NCBI GenBank assembly: GCA_016931775.1
Contig: JAFGEC010000052.1
Span: forward strand, 1-38,856
Length of the DNA stretch: 38,856 nt
Direction of reading: 5' to 3'
Origin: Candidatus Zhuqueibacterota bacterium
GTDB taxonomy: Bacteria > Zhuqueibacterota > Zhuqueibacteria > Residuimicrobiales > JAFGEC01
Position 1 is the first letter of the stretch. Each line of letters begins with the position of its first letter. A program made the translations under genes and the position numbers. The notes under the pieces are model-generated. The model worked only from the letters and a program-made list of their open reading frames with translations, made no database searches and was not told the origin of the DNA. Shown piece after piece: positions 23,774 through 32,733 of the stretch.

Positions 23774-24298
23774 TTATTTATTACGTGCATACCATTGAGC
23801 AAGAAAGTAAACTTGTAATACTGTGGCCACTCTCCAGGTAAAATCAAAAAGCTGTCGAATGAAATAAAAAGTTGTTCCCGAAACCACTACTGTATCACCG
23901 GGCAGCAGAACGGGTATATCGGTTTTCGCTGTCTTTAAGAACTCGTTCACATCTACATTGATGACTTTTCGTCCCTCCTTTTCGGATACACGAACGATCT
24001 TGATACTTTTGATCTTTGCTTCCTCACGCGGCCCCCCAGCGTATGATAATAGTGAAATAAGATCCGTATTGTAGGGAACCATATACTGTCCGGGTTTGAC
24101 CACAAATCCCCAAACATTCACCGCCATTAGCACCTGCTCGCGGGATGCACCACCTAGAAAATACTGAGCTGCCCGATTTCGATCCGGTACTGTTTGTGCA
24201 TCTTCCTGTGCCTGCAGGGTAAAAAACATCATTGTAAAATAACAAATGGTTGCCAATCTTATTGATGTCATTCTCATACTTTTATGGTCCGGTCTCAT
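23774..24298 (-). CDS. small SLBB-domain exopolysaccharide export protein
   Basis: A 174-residue secreted protein. A signal peptide is visible (IRLATICYFTMMFFTLQAQ). A single SLBB-like domain reads VWGFVVKPGQYMVPYNTDLISLLSYAGG, followed by PVLLPGDTVVV. The polysaccharide export domain of Wza is absent, so it is not a full channel. The C-terminal segment (RVATVLQVYFLAQWYARNK) resembles the end of the Wza-type protein at 18360-19262. It precedes the second Wzc by 23 nt and probably works with it in the envelope. The true start may be the ATG at 24277, which gives a more usual signal peptide. Confidence 0.78.
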   Translation of the reverse strand: MRPDHKSMRMTSIRLATICYFTMMFFTLQAQEDAQTVPDRNRAAQYFLGGASREQVLMAVNVWGFVVKPGQYMVPYNTDLISLLSYAGGPREEAKIKSIKIVRVSEKEGRKVINVDVNEFLKTAKTDIPVLLPGDTVVVSGTTFYFIRQLFDFTWRVATVLQVYFLAQWYARNK

Positions 24299-24366
24299 TA
24301 AAATTTATGGACATTCTTTAACATTAAAGAATATATGTCGAATATAGTTCAGATTCAAGCCGTTTT

Positions 24367-24999
24367 TTAACGCATGTCCACAATTTCATATCCTTCCGTT
24401 TCGTGAAAAACAAATTGATCATCAGAGAGTTGCAGACCCGTATCGATATTTTTCACATCATAAATTGTCCTATTACCGTTAACGTCGGTTTGATCAATAC
24501 GGGATAGAAGATTTGTCTTTTCCGTCACTAAAAGCTGGATTTCCCGGATAAACTGATCCTCTGTTTTGGCTGTTAGGGTCAATCCGACATTTTCCCGGTC
24601 ACCTTTTTCATTTAGCTCAACATCATAATCCCTAATAAAACCGTCAATGAAATTCTTTAAAAATGGATTGTCGTTGTTTTGCTCGGATGCCCGGTCGATA
24701 ATGACCTGTTTGTTCACCTTGTTTACGGTCCATACAGTTTCACCGTTCACAATTATTGTTTGCGTAGGAGTTTCGATAAAAAATTTTTTCTGGTTTTTAA
24801 TACAAATACGGCCTTCGACGGTCTGTGTTTCTCCGGCCAGCTTCCAAATGAACGTTTGTTCATAATCGGCACATAACTGATTATGCTGTTCATACTGTTC
24901 TTTAACGTCGTTTAATATTTTTTCTGCTTTTTTATCCGCCGCGGTTACGGCAATGTTACCCACCAAAATTAAAATTGACAACAATGCTTTTATTTTCAT
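24367..24999 (-). CDS. LolA-like periplasmic lipoprotein carrier
   Basis: A 210-residue periplasmic protein of the LolA/LolB superfamily, which carries lipoproteins from inner to outer membrane. Start chosen at the ATG 24997-24999 because AAGGA lies 7 nt upstream and the protein then begins with a signal peptide (MKIKALLSILILVGNIAVTA). A longer frame from 25035 overlaps ftsK and adds charged residues in front. The beta-rich body includes DYEQTFIWKLAGETQTVEGRI and FFIETPTQTIIVNGETVW, typical of LolA. The gene follows ftsK, as lolA does in many bacteria. Confidence 0.82.
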   Translation of the reverse strand: MKIKALLSILILVGNIAVTAADKKAEKILNDVKEQYEQHNQLCADYEQTFIWKLAGETQTVEGRICIKNQKKFFIETPTQTIIVNGETVWTVNKVNKQVIIDRASEQNNDNPFLKNFIDGFIRDYDVELNEKGDRENVGLTLTAKTEDQFIREIQLLVTEKTNLLSRIDQTDVNGNRTIYDVKNIDTGLQLSDDQFVFHETEGYEIVDMR

Positions 25000-25024
25000 T
25001 TCTTTATCCTTTGTTTTTATCATA

Positions 25025-27463
25025 TCAAGAATCATCTTCTTCAGTACGAATCATCGCCTCCAACTCTTCGGAAGAAACCAAGACTTCGCGGGCCTTGCTG
25101 CCTTCAAAAGGACCAACATAACCGGCGTCCTCCAATTGATCGATCATTCTCGCTGCCCGTGAATAACCCACATTTAACCGACGCTGCAGTAACGATACGG
25201 ATCCCTGCTGGTGCCGGACAACGAGTTTTAACGCTTCTTTAAACAACGGATCGCGCTTGCCGCCGCCCATTCCTCCGCCATATCCGGAATCATCGTCCTC
25301 ACTCTCCGGCATTGGGAGATTTTGTTTTTGAATGGGCGCCTGCTGTGCGATAAATGCCAAAACTTTCTCAATCTCCTCCAATCGTATAAAAGCGTTGTGG
25401 AGACGAATGGGTTCGGGGCTACCGGGCGGCAGGAAAAGCATATCTCCCCTTCCCAGCAATTTTTCGGCTCCGTTCATGTCCAGAATCGTACGAGAATCTA
25501 TTTTCGATGCGACCTGAAAGGCAATTCGTGCCGGAAAATTAGCCTTTATCACTCCGGTGATAACGTCGACAGACGGTCGCTGGGTTGCAAGAATAAGATG
25601 AATACCCACGGCGCGAGACATTTGTGTGAGCCTCGCGATGGGCTCCTCTACTTCCTTGGCCGCACTGGCGGTCAGCATAAGATCGGCCAATTCATCAACA
25701 ACAAGCACTAAATAAGGCAAAAGCGGAGGCGAGGTACCATCATCACCTTTAATCAGGCCTTGTTTTACCCGCTCATTGTACTCTTCAATATTTCGCACTC
25801 CGGCCAGGGCTAATATTTCATACCGTTGTTCCATTGCCACTTCCACGGAGCGCAATACCACAACAGCAGACTTGGCACTGGTAGCCACTTTTTCCTTGAG
25901 ATTGTCGACATAAGCCAAATGATGCCGGAATAACCGTTTATAAGTGGATAACTCGAGCCGCTTGGGATCTATCATCACCAATTGTACTTCGGACGGATGA
26001 GACTTGTACAAGAAACTGGTAATAATTGTATTCAAACACACACTTTTTCCGGAACCGGTCGATCCGGCGACCAACAAGTGCGGCATTGTGGCCAGATCGG
26101 TAATATACGGTGCACCGGAAATGGTTTTCCCGAAACCAATTGTCAATGGTGATTTTGCTTTTTCAAAGTCAGGTGTGGATAAAATTTCGGCCAGATATAC
26201 GATTTGAGGGTGGGGATTTGGAATTTCAACACCTACTGCGGCCTTGCCCGGAATCGGGGCGACGATACGGATCCTTTTAGCCCGCATAGCCATGGCAAGA
26301 TCATCGGCTAATGATGTAATGCGGCTGACTTTTGTTCCAGGCGACAATTCCAGCTCAAAACGGGTAATAACCGGACCGGGATATATTTCCCTTGCAACAG
26401 CCTTGACTCCATAATCGGACAGTGTTCGTTCCAAATGATGGGCCAGATTGCGTAATTCCACCTCACTCAGTTTTTCCTTCTGCGGTTGCGGCTTCTCCAG
26501 CAGGTTGAGAGGCGGAAATTCGTAGGGTTTTTGAGTATCAACAGCCGGATCGACAATAATTTCGTCATCGTCGGTAAATCCCATACCCAGGTTAAATTCC
26601 ATTTGATGGGCTCCGGTCGATAATGGCCGTCGACGTTCTTTTTCCGCAGAGGATTTTGGGGCCGGTTCCTCGATATCATAGGATGCTTCAACCTGTTGTC
26701 TTATTCGCGGGCCGGCTGGGACAGGTCCCGTATCTCTGAAACCGATTTCCGGCATTTTTCCATGAACGACCGGCTCACGAAAGCCCGATTTTCTCTCAAA
26801 AGGTGATTTTGCTTTTTTAACGGATGGAAAACGTATTTTCCCAAATAGCCGGCTCAAAAAAAGTGAAACACGAAGAATAACGGAAGATACCGCATCGTAT
26901 ATATCGCGTATGGAAATTGTGGTACTCAATAATACACTCAACAACACAACACCGATAAAAATAACGACCGAACCGTACTGACCGAAAACAATCAGCAAAA
27001 ACCGTGCTCCCAATCCACCAAGCCAACCGGAAAATCGAAACGCCGGATTACCGCCGGTCGAAGAAATGGCATCATGCAGAGCGAAACTGATGGACACATA
27101 ATATGAAAAGATAAATGTCATGATTGTAACGCGTAATAACATCGCCGAATCTTTTCCCAGCAACCGATTTATTCCCCATGAAATAATTATAAACGGCAGG
27201 AAAAAAATCGGAAAACCAATCGTCCAACGGATTAAATAATGAGCGATATATACGCCTGCTATACCCAGCCCATTATGAACATATCCGAGTTCCACAGTCT
27301 CCGGTAATTCCTCAGGATCATACGTGAACAGAGCAATAAAAACAAGTACACCGAAAACAAGGAGCAGTATTCCCAGCAGCTCTTCCTGACGGTTATGTAT
27401 GGTCACCGGTTTGTCTTGTTGTTTTTGCTTTTTTTTGTTCGCACGTACGTTTTTTTTCAACAT
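25025..27463 (-). CDS. ftsK: FtsK/SpoIIIE DNA translocase
   Basis: An 812-residue septal DNA pump for chromosome segregation. About four N-terminal membrane segments (30-190), a Pro/Arg/Glu-rich linker (210-330), and the RecA-like motor with Walker A GSTGSGKS (467-474) and Walker B LVLVVDELADLM (585-596). A Gly-rich hinge (727-735) leads to the C-terminal gamma winged helix (about 738-797) that recognises KOPS-type sequences. The length and order are normal for the family. Confidence 0.95.
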   Translation of the reverse strand: MLKKNVRANKKKQKQQDKPVTIHNRQEELLGILLLVFGVLVFIALFTYDPEELPETVELGYVHNGLGIAGVYIAHYLIRWTIGFPIFFLPFIIISWGINRLLGKDSAMLLRVTIMTFIFSYYVSISFALHDAISSTGGNPAFRFSGWLGGLGARFLLIVFGQYGSVVIFIGVVLLSVLLSTTISIRDIYDAVSSVILRVSLFLSRLFGKIRFPSVKKAKSPFERKSGFREPVVHGKMPEIGFRDTGPVPAGPRIRQQVEASYDIEEPAPKSSAEKERRRPLSTGAHQMEFNLGMGFTDDDEIIVDPAVDTQKPYEFPPLNLLEKPQPQKEKLSEVELRNLAHHLERTLSDYGVKAVAREIYPGPVITRFELELSPGTKVSRITSLADDLAMAMRAKRIRIVAPIPGKAAVGVEIPNPHPQIVYLAEILSTPDFEKAKSPLTIGFGKTISGAPYITDLATMPHLLVAGSTGSGKSVCLNTIITSFLYKSHPSEVQLVMIDPKRLELSTYKRLFRHHLAYVDNLKEKVATSAKSAVVVLRSVEVAMEQRYEILALAGVRNIEEYNERVKQGLIKGDDGTSPPLLPYLVLVVDELADLMLTASAAKEVEEPIARLTQMSRAVGIHLILATQRPSVDVITGVIKANFPARIAFQVASKIDSRTILDMNGAEKLLGRGDMLFLPPGSPEPIRLHNAFIRLEEIEKVLAFIAQQAPIQKQNLPMPESEDDDSGYGGGMGGGKRDPLFKEALKLVVRHQQGSVSLLQRRLNVGYSRAARMIDQLEDAGYVGPFEGSKAREVLVSSEELEAMIRTEEDDS

Positions 27464-27489
27464 AGTATCGCTATCTATTACACAAAATC

Positions 27490-28194
27490 TTAATGAGTTA
27501 TTATCCCGTTCTTATAAACGGGCACAATTTCGTATTCATCGATCCGTGCACAATACTCCAAATCCGCCCCAAAACCGATTGTTTCCAGATGAGCCGCATG
27601 TGAACTCGCAGCAAACAATGAACCGCCAGCCGCCTGCGCCATTTTTTGAACTTTGCAAGCATTTTCACTCAACTGAAACGTTTGACATTTTTGCAGCGCA
27701 TGTACCAAAAGGCCGGCACACATAGAATCTTCAAAAGACTCTTTTCCTTCCTGACCGGCACAGACGATGGTAACCCCGCCGGATGTCTGTAGTACTTCGG
27801 CCTTAACGGCACTCAAATTGAGCAGACTCGTTATCCAAACAACCTCGGCATGGTCACACAACTTGAGAGCGCGCGTACCGTTTGTTGTTGTAAAAACCAA
27901 AACCTTATCCTCTATACGTTCTCTCGTGTATTCCAGAGGTGAATTACCCAAATCAAATCCGGCAATCTTCCGTCCACCACGTTCACCACACAAAAGAACA
28001 TCTTTGCGATCAAATCGTTGGCCCGTCTCCTGCGCGTCTTTCACACTTGTGACCGGAACAACCGCCCGGCATCCGTTATAAATTGCGGTAACGATTGTAC
28101 TGGTCGCCCTCAGCACATCGATGACAAGCACATTCCCAACCGGATTGCCATCCATCGTTGTCCGTACACTTGGAACAACATCAAGTTTTCGCAC
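27490..28194 (-). CDS. comB: 2-phosphosulfolactate phosphatase-like protein
   Basis: ComB family, about 234 residues. In methanogens ComB hydrolyses 2-phosphosulfolactate in coenzyme M synthesis; bacterial members are common and their role is less clear. The signature VLVIDVLRATSTIVTAIYNG and GERGGRKIAGFDLGNSPLEY are visible, and the family's TTNGTRAL segment. I choose GTG at 28192-28194, 2 nt after the gcvT stop, because AAGGG lies 5 nt upstream. A TTG at 28209 would overlap gcvT and add five residues. Part of the gcvT-comB-ftsK-lolA group. Confidence 0.82.
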   Translation of the reverse strand: MRKLDVVPSVRTTMDGNPVGNVLVIDVLRATSTIVTAIYNGCRAVVPVTSVKDAQETGQRFDRKDVLLCGERGGRKIAGFDLGNSPLEYTRERIEDKVLVFTTTNGTRALKLCDHAEVVWITSLLNLSAVKAEVLQTSGGVTIVCAGQEGKESFEDSMCAGLLVHALQKCQTFQLSENACKVQKMAQAAGGSLFAASSHAAHLETIGFGADLEYCARIDEYEIVPVYKNGIITH

Positions 28195-28196
28195 TG

Positions 28197-29288
28197 TTAC
28201 CCTTCGCAATCGTAAAACGGCGTTTTTACGATTTTGCCGGGAAATAACTTTCCGCGAATTTCAATATAAACAGGCGTATCAATACCGGAAAATCCGAAAG
28301 GCACATATCCCATGCCGATACCTTTTTCCAGCATGGGTGAAAATGTCCCGCTGGTAACCACACCGGCGGATTTGTCGTCGATAAATATTTTATAGCCGTG
28401 ACGGGGTACGGCTTTGTCCAACATCTCAAAGCCGACCAGTTTTCGTTTTATGCCGGATTGCTTGATTTGTAACAAAGCATCCCTTCCGATAAATTCTCCT
28501 TTATTGAATTTTGTGATCCATCCCAATCCCGCTTCAAGCGGATTAGTGGTATTGTCAATATCATTTCCGTAAAGACAGTATTTTTTTTCAAGCCTGAGTG
28601 TATCTCTGGCACCCAGGCCGACAGGTTCGATATTATATTTTTCACCTGCCTGCATTATTTTTTCCCATACCGGCACGGAAGCCGATCGAGAAAAATACAA
28701 CTCGTAACCGATTTCTCCGGTATAGCCGGTTCTGGAAATAACGGCTTCAACATCTCCTACGGAGACTTTAATAAAATGGTAATAATCAAGTGCTTTCAAA
28801 TCCACATCCACGAGCGGCGCCAGCACTTTTGTGGACAAGGGACCTTGCAATGCCAGCAAACTGGTTTCTTCAGTCACATTTTCCATTTTTACTTTATCCA
28901 GCAGGTTTTTTTGTGCCCATTGCCAGTCTTTTTCAGTATTGGATGCATTGACGACCATCATGAAATAATCAGCAAACCGATAAATAAGCAGATCATCAAC
29001 AATACCCCCATCCGGGTAACACATGGCCGTATACTGGGCCTGGTTGATGTCGATTTGTTCAATATCATTGATGGTCAGCTTTTGTAAAAATTGAGTCGCA
29101 TTCTGGCCTCGGACATAAAACTCACCCATATGGGAGACATCAAAAAGCCCGACCCGCGCTCTAACAGCACGATGTTCGTTCATTATGCTGCTGTATTGAA
29201 CGGGCATTAAAAATCCACCAAAGGGTACGATCTTTGCACCCAATGCAAGATGAAAATCGTAAAAGCCGGTTTTTTTTAATTCAGACAT
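28197..29288 (-). CDS. gcvT: aminomethyltransferase, glycine cleavage T protein
   Basis: T protein of the glycine cleavage system: takes the aminomethyl group from lipoyl-GcvH to tetrahydrofolate. From the ATG at 29286-29288 it has 363 residues, the normal length, and starts MSELKKTGFYDFHLALGAKI as the family does. An upstream open extension to 29342 has no family match. Motifs include PVQYSSIMNEH, GLFDVSHMGE, ISRTGYTGEIGYEL and LGARDTLRLE. gcvH and gcvP are not in this window. A LipM-type enzyme needed to lipoylate GcvH is encoded at 31955-32722. Confidence 0.94.
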   Translation of the reverse strand: MSELKKTGFYDFHLALGAKIVPFGGFLMPVQYSSIMNEHRAVRARVGLFDVSHMGEFYVRGQNATQFLQKLTINDIEQIDINQAQYTAMCYPDGGIVDDLLIYRFADYFMMVVNASNTEKDWQWAQKNLLDKVKMENVTEETSLLALQGPLSTKVLAPLVDVDLKALDYYHFIKVSVGDVEAVISRTGYTGEIGYELYFSRSASVPVWEKIMQAGEKYNIEPVGLGARDTLRLEKKYCLYGNDIDNTTNPLEAGLGWITKFNKGEFIGRDALLQIKQSGIKRKLVGFEMLDKAVPRHGYKIFIDDKSAGVVTSGTFSPMLEKGIGMGYVPFGFSGIDTPVYIEIRGKLFPGKIVKTPFYDCEG

Positions 29289-29430
29289 GGTTAAATCTCG
29301 ATTCATTTTACAAGAAATATACTTTAATATAAAAAATAACACTTTATGAGCAGAGTGTCAAGTGCAATTTTGTCCAAGGTAGTCATATGATCACAACAAG
29401 TTATAAATTTCACATTTTATGAACTATACA

Positions 29431-29449
29431 ATTTGTATACTATACAAAT
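29431..29449. promoter_or_regulatory. 19-bp perfect palindrome, operator-like, upstream of gcvT
   Basis: ATTTGTATA-C-TATACAAAT, perfect 9-bp arms around one base, in the 281-bp gap between rseP and gcvT. A TTGACA-like box (29503-29508, minus strand) lies upstream in the direction of gcvT transcription, though its -10 partner is weak. The symmetry suits binding of a dimeric repressor. The rest of the gap shows nothing else. Confidence 0.45.
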
Positions 29450-29569
29450 CGTGAAACATGTGTATGAGAATATGAGGATGTAAATTTCCGTATGATAAAA
29501 TTTGTCAAATAAACGATCGCAGTATATTTACCCAATTTCTAATCCGAACTTTAAATTTTTCAATTTCTT

Positions 29570-30640
29570 TTAATTCCCAAGACTTGAAAAATCATTAATG
29601 ATGACATACAGCATAAATGCCAGCAATAAAGCCAAACCGACCTGCTGAATGGTCATTTTGAGCTTGACCGACAGCGGCTTGCGCATGACACCCTCCACGG
29701 AGAGCAGCAACAGATGCCCGCCGTCAAGTACGGGAATGGGAAGGAGATTTAACAATCCAAGATTCAAACTGAGAAAGGCAGCAAAAATCAGTAAATTACC
29801 CATTCCGGTCTTGGCTGTATCACCGGCCATTTTTGCGATCTTGATAGGTCCGGCAATACTGTCTTTAAATGAGGCCCTTCCATCGAACCAGGAGGAAATG
29901 GCCTTACCCATCAGTTTGGTCATACGCCATGTGTACCGGCTTCCCTCGGCCAAACTTGCCGGAATACCGACCTTACGAATGGTATACTCGGCCTCAATGC
30001 CTATCATACCGACATTTTGTACCTCATCCAATTTAGGGACCACGATACGGCTGTGCTTTAAGCCGTTACGTTCCCACTCCAGCTCAATTTGTTTGCCGGC
30101 CGATTTATGAATGTAATTCAAAATATCGTCCCAGGTATTTATTGGCTGCGAATCGATACGGACAATAACATCACCTTCTTGCAACCCGATACTCTCCGCC
30201 GGCATTCCCTCGACAAGCTTGCCGACAACCGGACCAACAGGCTCGGCAATTCCGGTATAAAATACGGAGGCGGAAAAAATGAAAATCGTCAATAAAACAT
30301 TAAAAGCGGGACCTGCGAATATGACAAGAAATCTCATCCACATGGGTTTGGACATAAACTCCCAGGGTTCTCCTTTTATGCCTACTTTGTCCATACTTTC
30401 ATCAATCATACCCGACATTTTCACATAGCCGCCAAACGGTACTGCGGAGATACAGTAATCCGTATCGCCGATTTTTTTTCCAAACAATCTGGGAGGAAAT
30501 CCGAGAGAAAAGCGTTCGACGCGAATACCGACCAATTTTGCAAGCAAAAAATGACCAAACTCGTGGATAAAAACCAATAATCCGAGAACAAAGACAAAAG
30601 GTACAATATAATTAATGAGAATATTCATAACGGCATTCAT
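29570..30640 (-). CDS. rseP: RseP site-2 metalloprotease
   Basis: Inner-membrane zinc protease that cleaves membrane-bound anti-sigma factors or remnant signal peptides. The 356-residue protein has HEFGH (H26, H30) in the first membrane helix and the LLPIPVLDGGH motif, with the third zinc ligand, in the third quarter. There is one PDZ domain (about 125-190: VGPVVGKLVEGMPAESIGLQ), fewer than the two of the E. coli enzyme. AAAGGAA precedes the ATG. Downstream of dxr as in many genomes, but with a 160-bp gap and its own likely promoter. Confidence 0.94.
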   Translation of the reverse strand: MNAVMNILINYIVPFVFVLGLLVFIHEFGHFLLAKLVGIRVERFSLGFPPRLFGKKIGDTDYCISAVPFGGYVKMSGMIDESMDKVGIKGEPWEFMSKPMWMRFLVIFAGPAFNVLLTIFIFSASVFYTGIAEPVGPVVGKLVEGMPAESIGLQEGDVIVRIDSQPINTWDDILNYIHKSAGKQIELEWERNGLKHSRIVVPKLDEVQNVGMIGIEAEYTIRKVGIPASLAEGSRYTWRMTKLMGKAISSWFDGRASFKDSIAGPIKIAKMAGDTAKTGMGNLLIFAAFLSLNLGLLNLLPIPVLDGGHLLLLSVEGVMRKPLSVKLKMTIQQVGLALLLAFMLYVIINDFSSLGN

Positions 30641-30694
30641 AACGGTTCCTTTATGATAAAAAACAAGATTTATTGATATTTAAAAAACACTCTT

Positions 30695-30721
30695 ATTATA
30701 CCAAAGTTTTCAAAAAAACAA
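30695..30721 (-). promoter_or_regulatory. candidate promoter for rseP
   Basis: Minus strand TATAAT (30695-30700), a perfect -10 box, with TTGTTT (30716-30721) at a short 15-bp spacing, 55 bp upstream of the rseP start. The gap after dxr has no strong terminator, so read-through from the lipid A operon is also possible. Confidence 0.42.
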
Positions 30722-30800
30722 ATTATTATTACTATAAATTTACAGACGTAAATCGTTTTCATGAGTTACAGAATTAAACAATTTATTAATCCGGAAAATT

Positions 30801-31958
30801 CTATATAAAACGTTCAACATTTTGTCTTGCCCATAAATCAGCAGCCAGCAATTGATTTTTATCCGGATTTTGCACAACTTGATGTTTCATGACGGCTTGT
30901 TCGACCAGTTGCGGAATTTGATCGAACCGAATTTTGCGATTTAAAAACAAACTCACTGCAACTTCGTTAGCCGCATTAAGAACCGCCGGAGCAGTGCCAC
31001 CGATCCTGCCGGCCTCAAAGGCGAGGGCTAACGCCTGAAATTTATTTAAATCAGGTTCTTCAAAAGTCAACTCGGTGTATTTACCAAAATCCAGCCGTGG
31101 AAACCGGGAAAATTTTCTTTCAGGATATGTCAAAGCCAGCTGAATGGGCACTCTCATATCCGGAACACCCAGCTGTGCCTTCACGGAACCATCGATAAAT
31201 GCCACCATGGAATGTATGACAGACTGGGGGTGAATAACGACTTTAATTTTATCAACGGAAACGTGAAAAAGCCGGATGGCTTCAATGACTTCCAGGCCCT
31301 TGTTCATCATCGTGGCCGAATCGATTGTAATTTTTTTGCCCATATTCCAATTGGGATGTTTGAGTGCCTGCTCAACCGTCACACTCGATAAAAGCTCTTT
31401 AGACCATGTCCGAAACGGACCACCCGATGCGGTTAATATAATTTGCTCAACGGTCTCAGAAGACTCTCCCATCAAACTTTGAAAAATGGCACTGTGTTCA
31501 CTATCAACGGGCAAGACAGCAACATTTTGCTTTTTTGCCTGTGCCATAACCAATTCACCTCCAATAACCAGCGTCTCTTTATTCGCCAGGGCAATGTCTG
31601 CTCCCTTCCCAATGGCATGCAGTGTGGGCAAAAATCCGGCTGCTCCGACCACAGCATTCACCATCATGTTATAGTCTGATTCAAGAGAAATCTGTTCTAG
31701 TGCATGTGCTCCTGAAAAAACATGAACGCCCAAATCTCGAAAAGTTTTCCGTGCCGACCCGGTTATCTGGCCCGATGAAACAGCCACCCATTCGGGATGG
31801 AATAAACGCGCCTGTTCGAGCAGTTTCTCAACACGTGAAAACGTTGCTAATCCGACAACTTGAAAAGCTTCCCGCATTTGCTCCACGATATGCAAACAGT
31901 TGGTGCCTATGGAACCGGTCGATCCCAAAATAAGTATTTTTTTTGTTGTTTGAATCAC
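30801..31958 (-). CDS. dxr: 1-deoxy-D-xylulose 5-phosphate reductoisomerase
   Basis: Second enzyme of the MEP isoprenoid pathway: converts DXP to 2-C-methyl-D-erythritol 4-phosphate with NADPH. The 385-residue protein is of normal length. NADPH-binding LGSTGSIG (11-18), ANKETLV, the substrate and metal region PVDSEHSAIFQ and the ASGGPFR loop are present, and NWNMGKKITIDSATMMNKGLE. The ATG overlaps the stop of the LipM gene by 4 nt, so it is translationally coupled. Confidence 0.96.
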   Translation of the reverse strand: MIQTTKKILILGSTGSIGTNCLHIVEQMREAFQVVGLATFSRVEKLLEQARLFHPEWVAVSSGQITGSARKTFRDLGVHVFSGAHALEQISLESDYNMMVNAVVGAAGFLPTLHAIGKGADIALANKETLVIGGELVMAQAKKQNVAVLPVDSEHSAIFQSLMGESSETVEQIILTASGGPFRTWSKELLSSVTVEQALKHPNWNMGKKITIDSATMMNKGLEVIEAIRLFHVSVDKIKVVIHPQSVIHSMVAFIDGSVKAQLGVPDMRVPIQLALTYPERKFSRFPRLDFGKYTELTFEEPDLNKFQALALAFEAGRIGGTAPAVLNAANEVAVSLFLNRKIRFDQIPQLVEQAVMKHQVVQNPDKNQLLAADLWARQNVERFI

Positions 31959-32722
31959 TTTTCTCTTTTTACCGGTTGCCCGGTGATGAGGTTTACACCG
32001 AGTTGGTTTTTAAAACCCTGCCGGATAACAGCGGCAACGTCTTTGTATTTGATGTCTTTTTTTGCCAGATCGTTAAGACACACTGTATGTTTATGTAAAT
32101 AATGCTTCATGGTACGGCGTTTTTCTTCGGTTAAACCGGCTAAATAATCAACGATATCCAGATGTTTCCTGCCGATAAGAATGGATCCGTGCTGTAACAG
32201 GGCGCCGTCAAACCGTCGCTGTGCGCTGCCTACCAGTTTTTTTCCGTTAAATCCAATCTCATACTGTATAGACGACGCATAGCACATCGATGTCAATTCA
32301 TCCCGGGGGGTGCCGGCAGAGGCGCGCGCGGTTCGTTCGAGAGAAACATTGATGTCAAGCATTTGCAGTGCGGAGACGAGGCATCGGCTTATTGTTTCAT
32401 ACATCTTTACGATACTTTTTTGGTAATATTCACTCGTATCGGGCAAAACGACGGAATATGTCAATTCTTCGGCGTGTAAAACGGCCCGTCCGCCTGTTGG
32501 CCGCACCACCACATCGATAGCATCTTTTTTACATCTTTCCATATCAATATCCACTCGTGACTGGTGGTATCCCAGTGATATCGCCGCGGGGTTCCAGCCA
32601 TATATCCGGAGTGTCGGCGGAGCTTTTCCTTCAGCGACACTGTGAGTGATAGCCAGATCAAGAGCCATGTTGGTCTCGCCGTCACAAAATCCGGAATCCC
32701 AAAAATACCAGGTTTCCGTCAA
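31955..32722 (-). CDS. lipM: octanoyltransferase LipM-like (lipoate ligase fold)
   Basis: A 255-residue member of the BPL/LplA/LipB fold that attaches octanoate or lipoate to a protein lysine. RPTGGRAVLH and KKLVGSAQRR are present. A cysteine at TSMCYASSIQYEI fits the acyl-carrying Cys of LipM, and no LplA C-terminal accessory domain is seen, so LipM is favoured over lipoate ligase. The start is TTG with AAAGG at suitable distance, 11 nt after lpxA. Its presence in a lipid A operon is unusual; GcvH and the 2-oxoacid dehydrogenase E2 proteins are the likely targets, and gcvT is close by. Confidence 0.78.
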   Translation of the reverse strand: MTETWYFWDSGFCDGETNMALDLAITHSVAEGKAPPTLRIYGWNPAAISLGYHQSRVDIDMERCKKDAIDVVVRPTGGRAVLHAEELTYSVVLPDTSEYYQKSIVKMYETISRCLVSALQMLDINVSLERTARASAGTPRDELTSMCYASSIQYEIGFNGKKLVGSAQRRFDGALLQHGSILIGRKHLDIVDYLAGLTEEKRRTMKHYLHKHTVCLNDLAKKDIKYKDVAAVIRQGFKNQLGVNLITGQPVKREK

Positions 32723-32733
32723 ATCAACACCTT

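Noticed and set aside
29289-29342. N-terminal extension of GcvT
   Set aside because: The extra 18 residues are outside the family alignment; the protein starting MSELKKTGFYD has the normal length.
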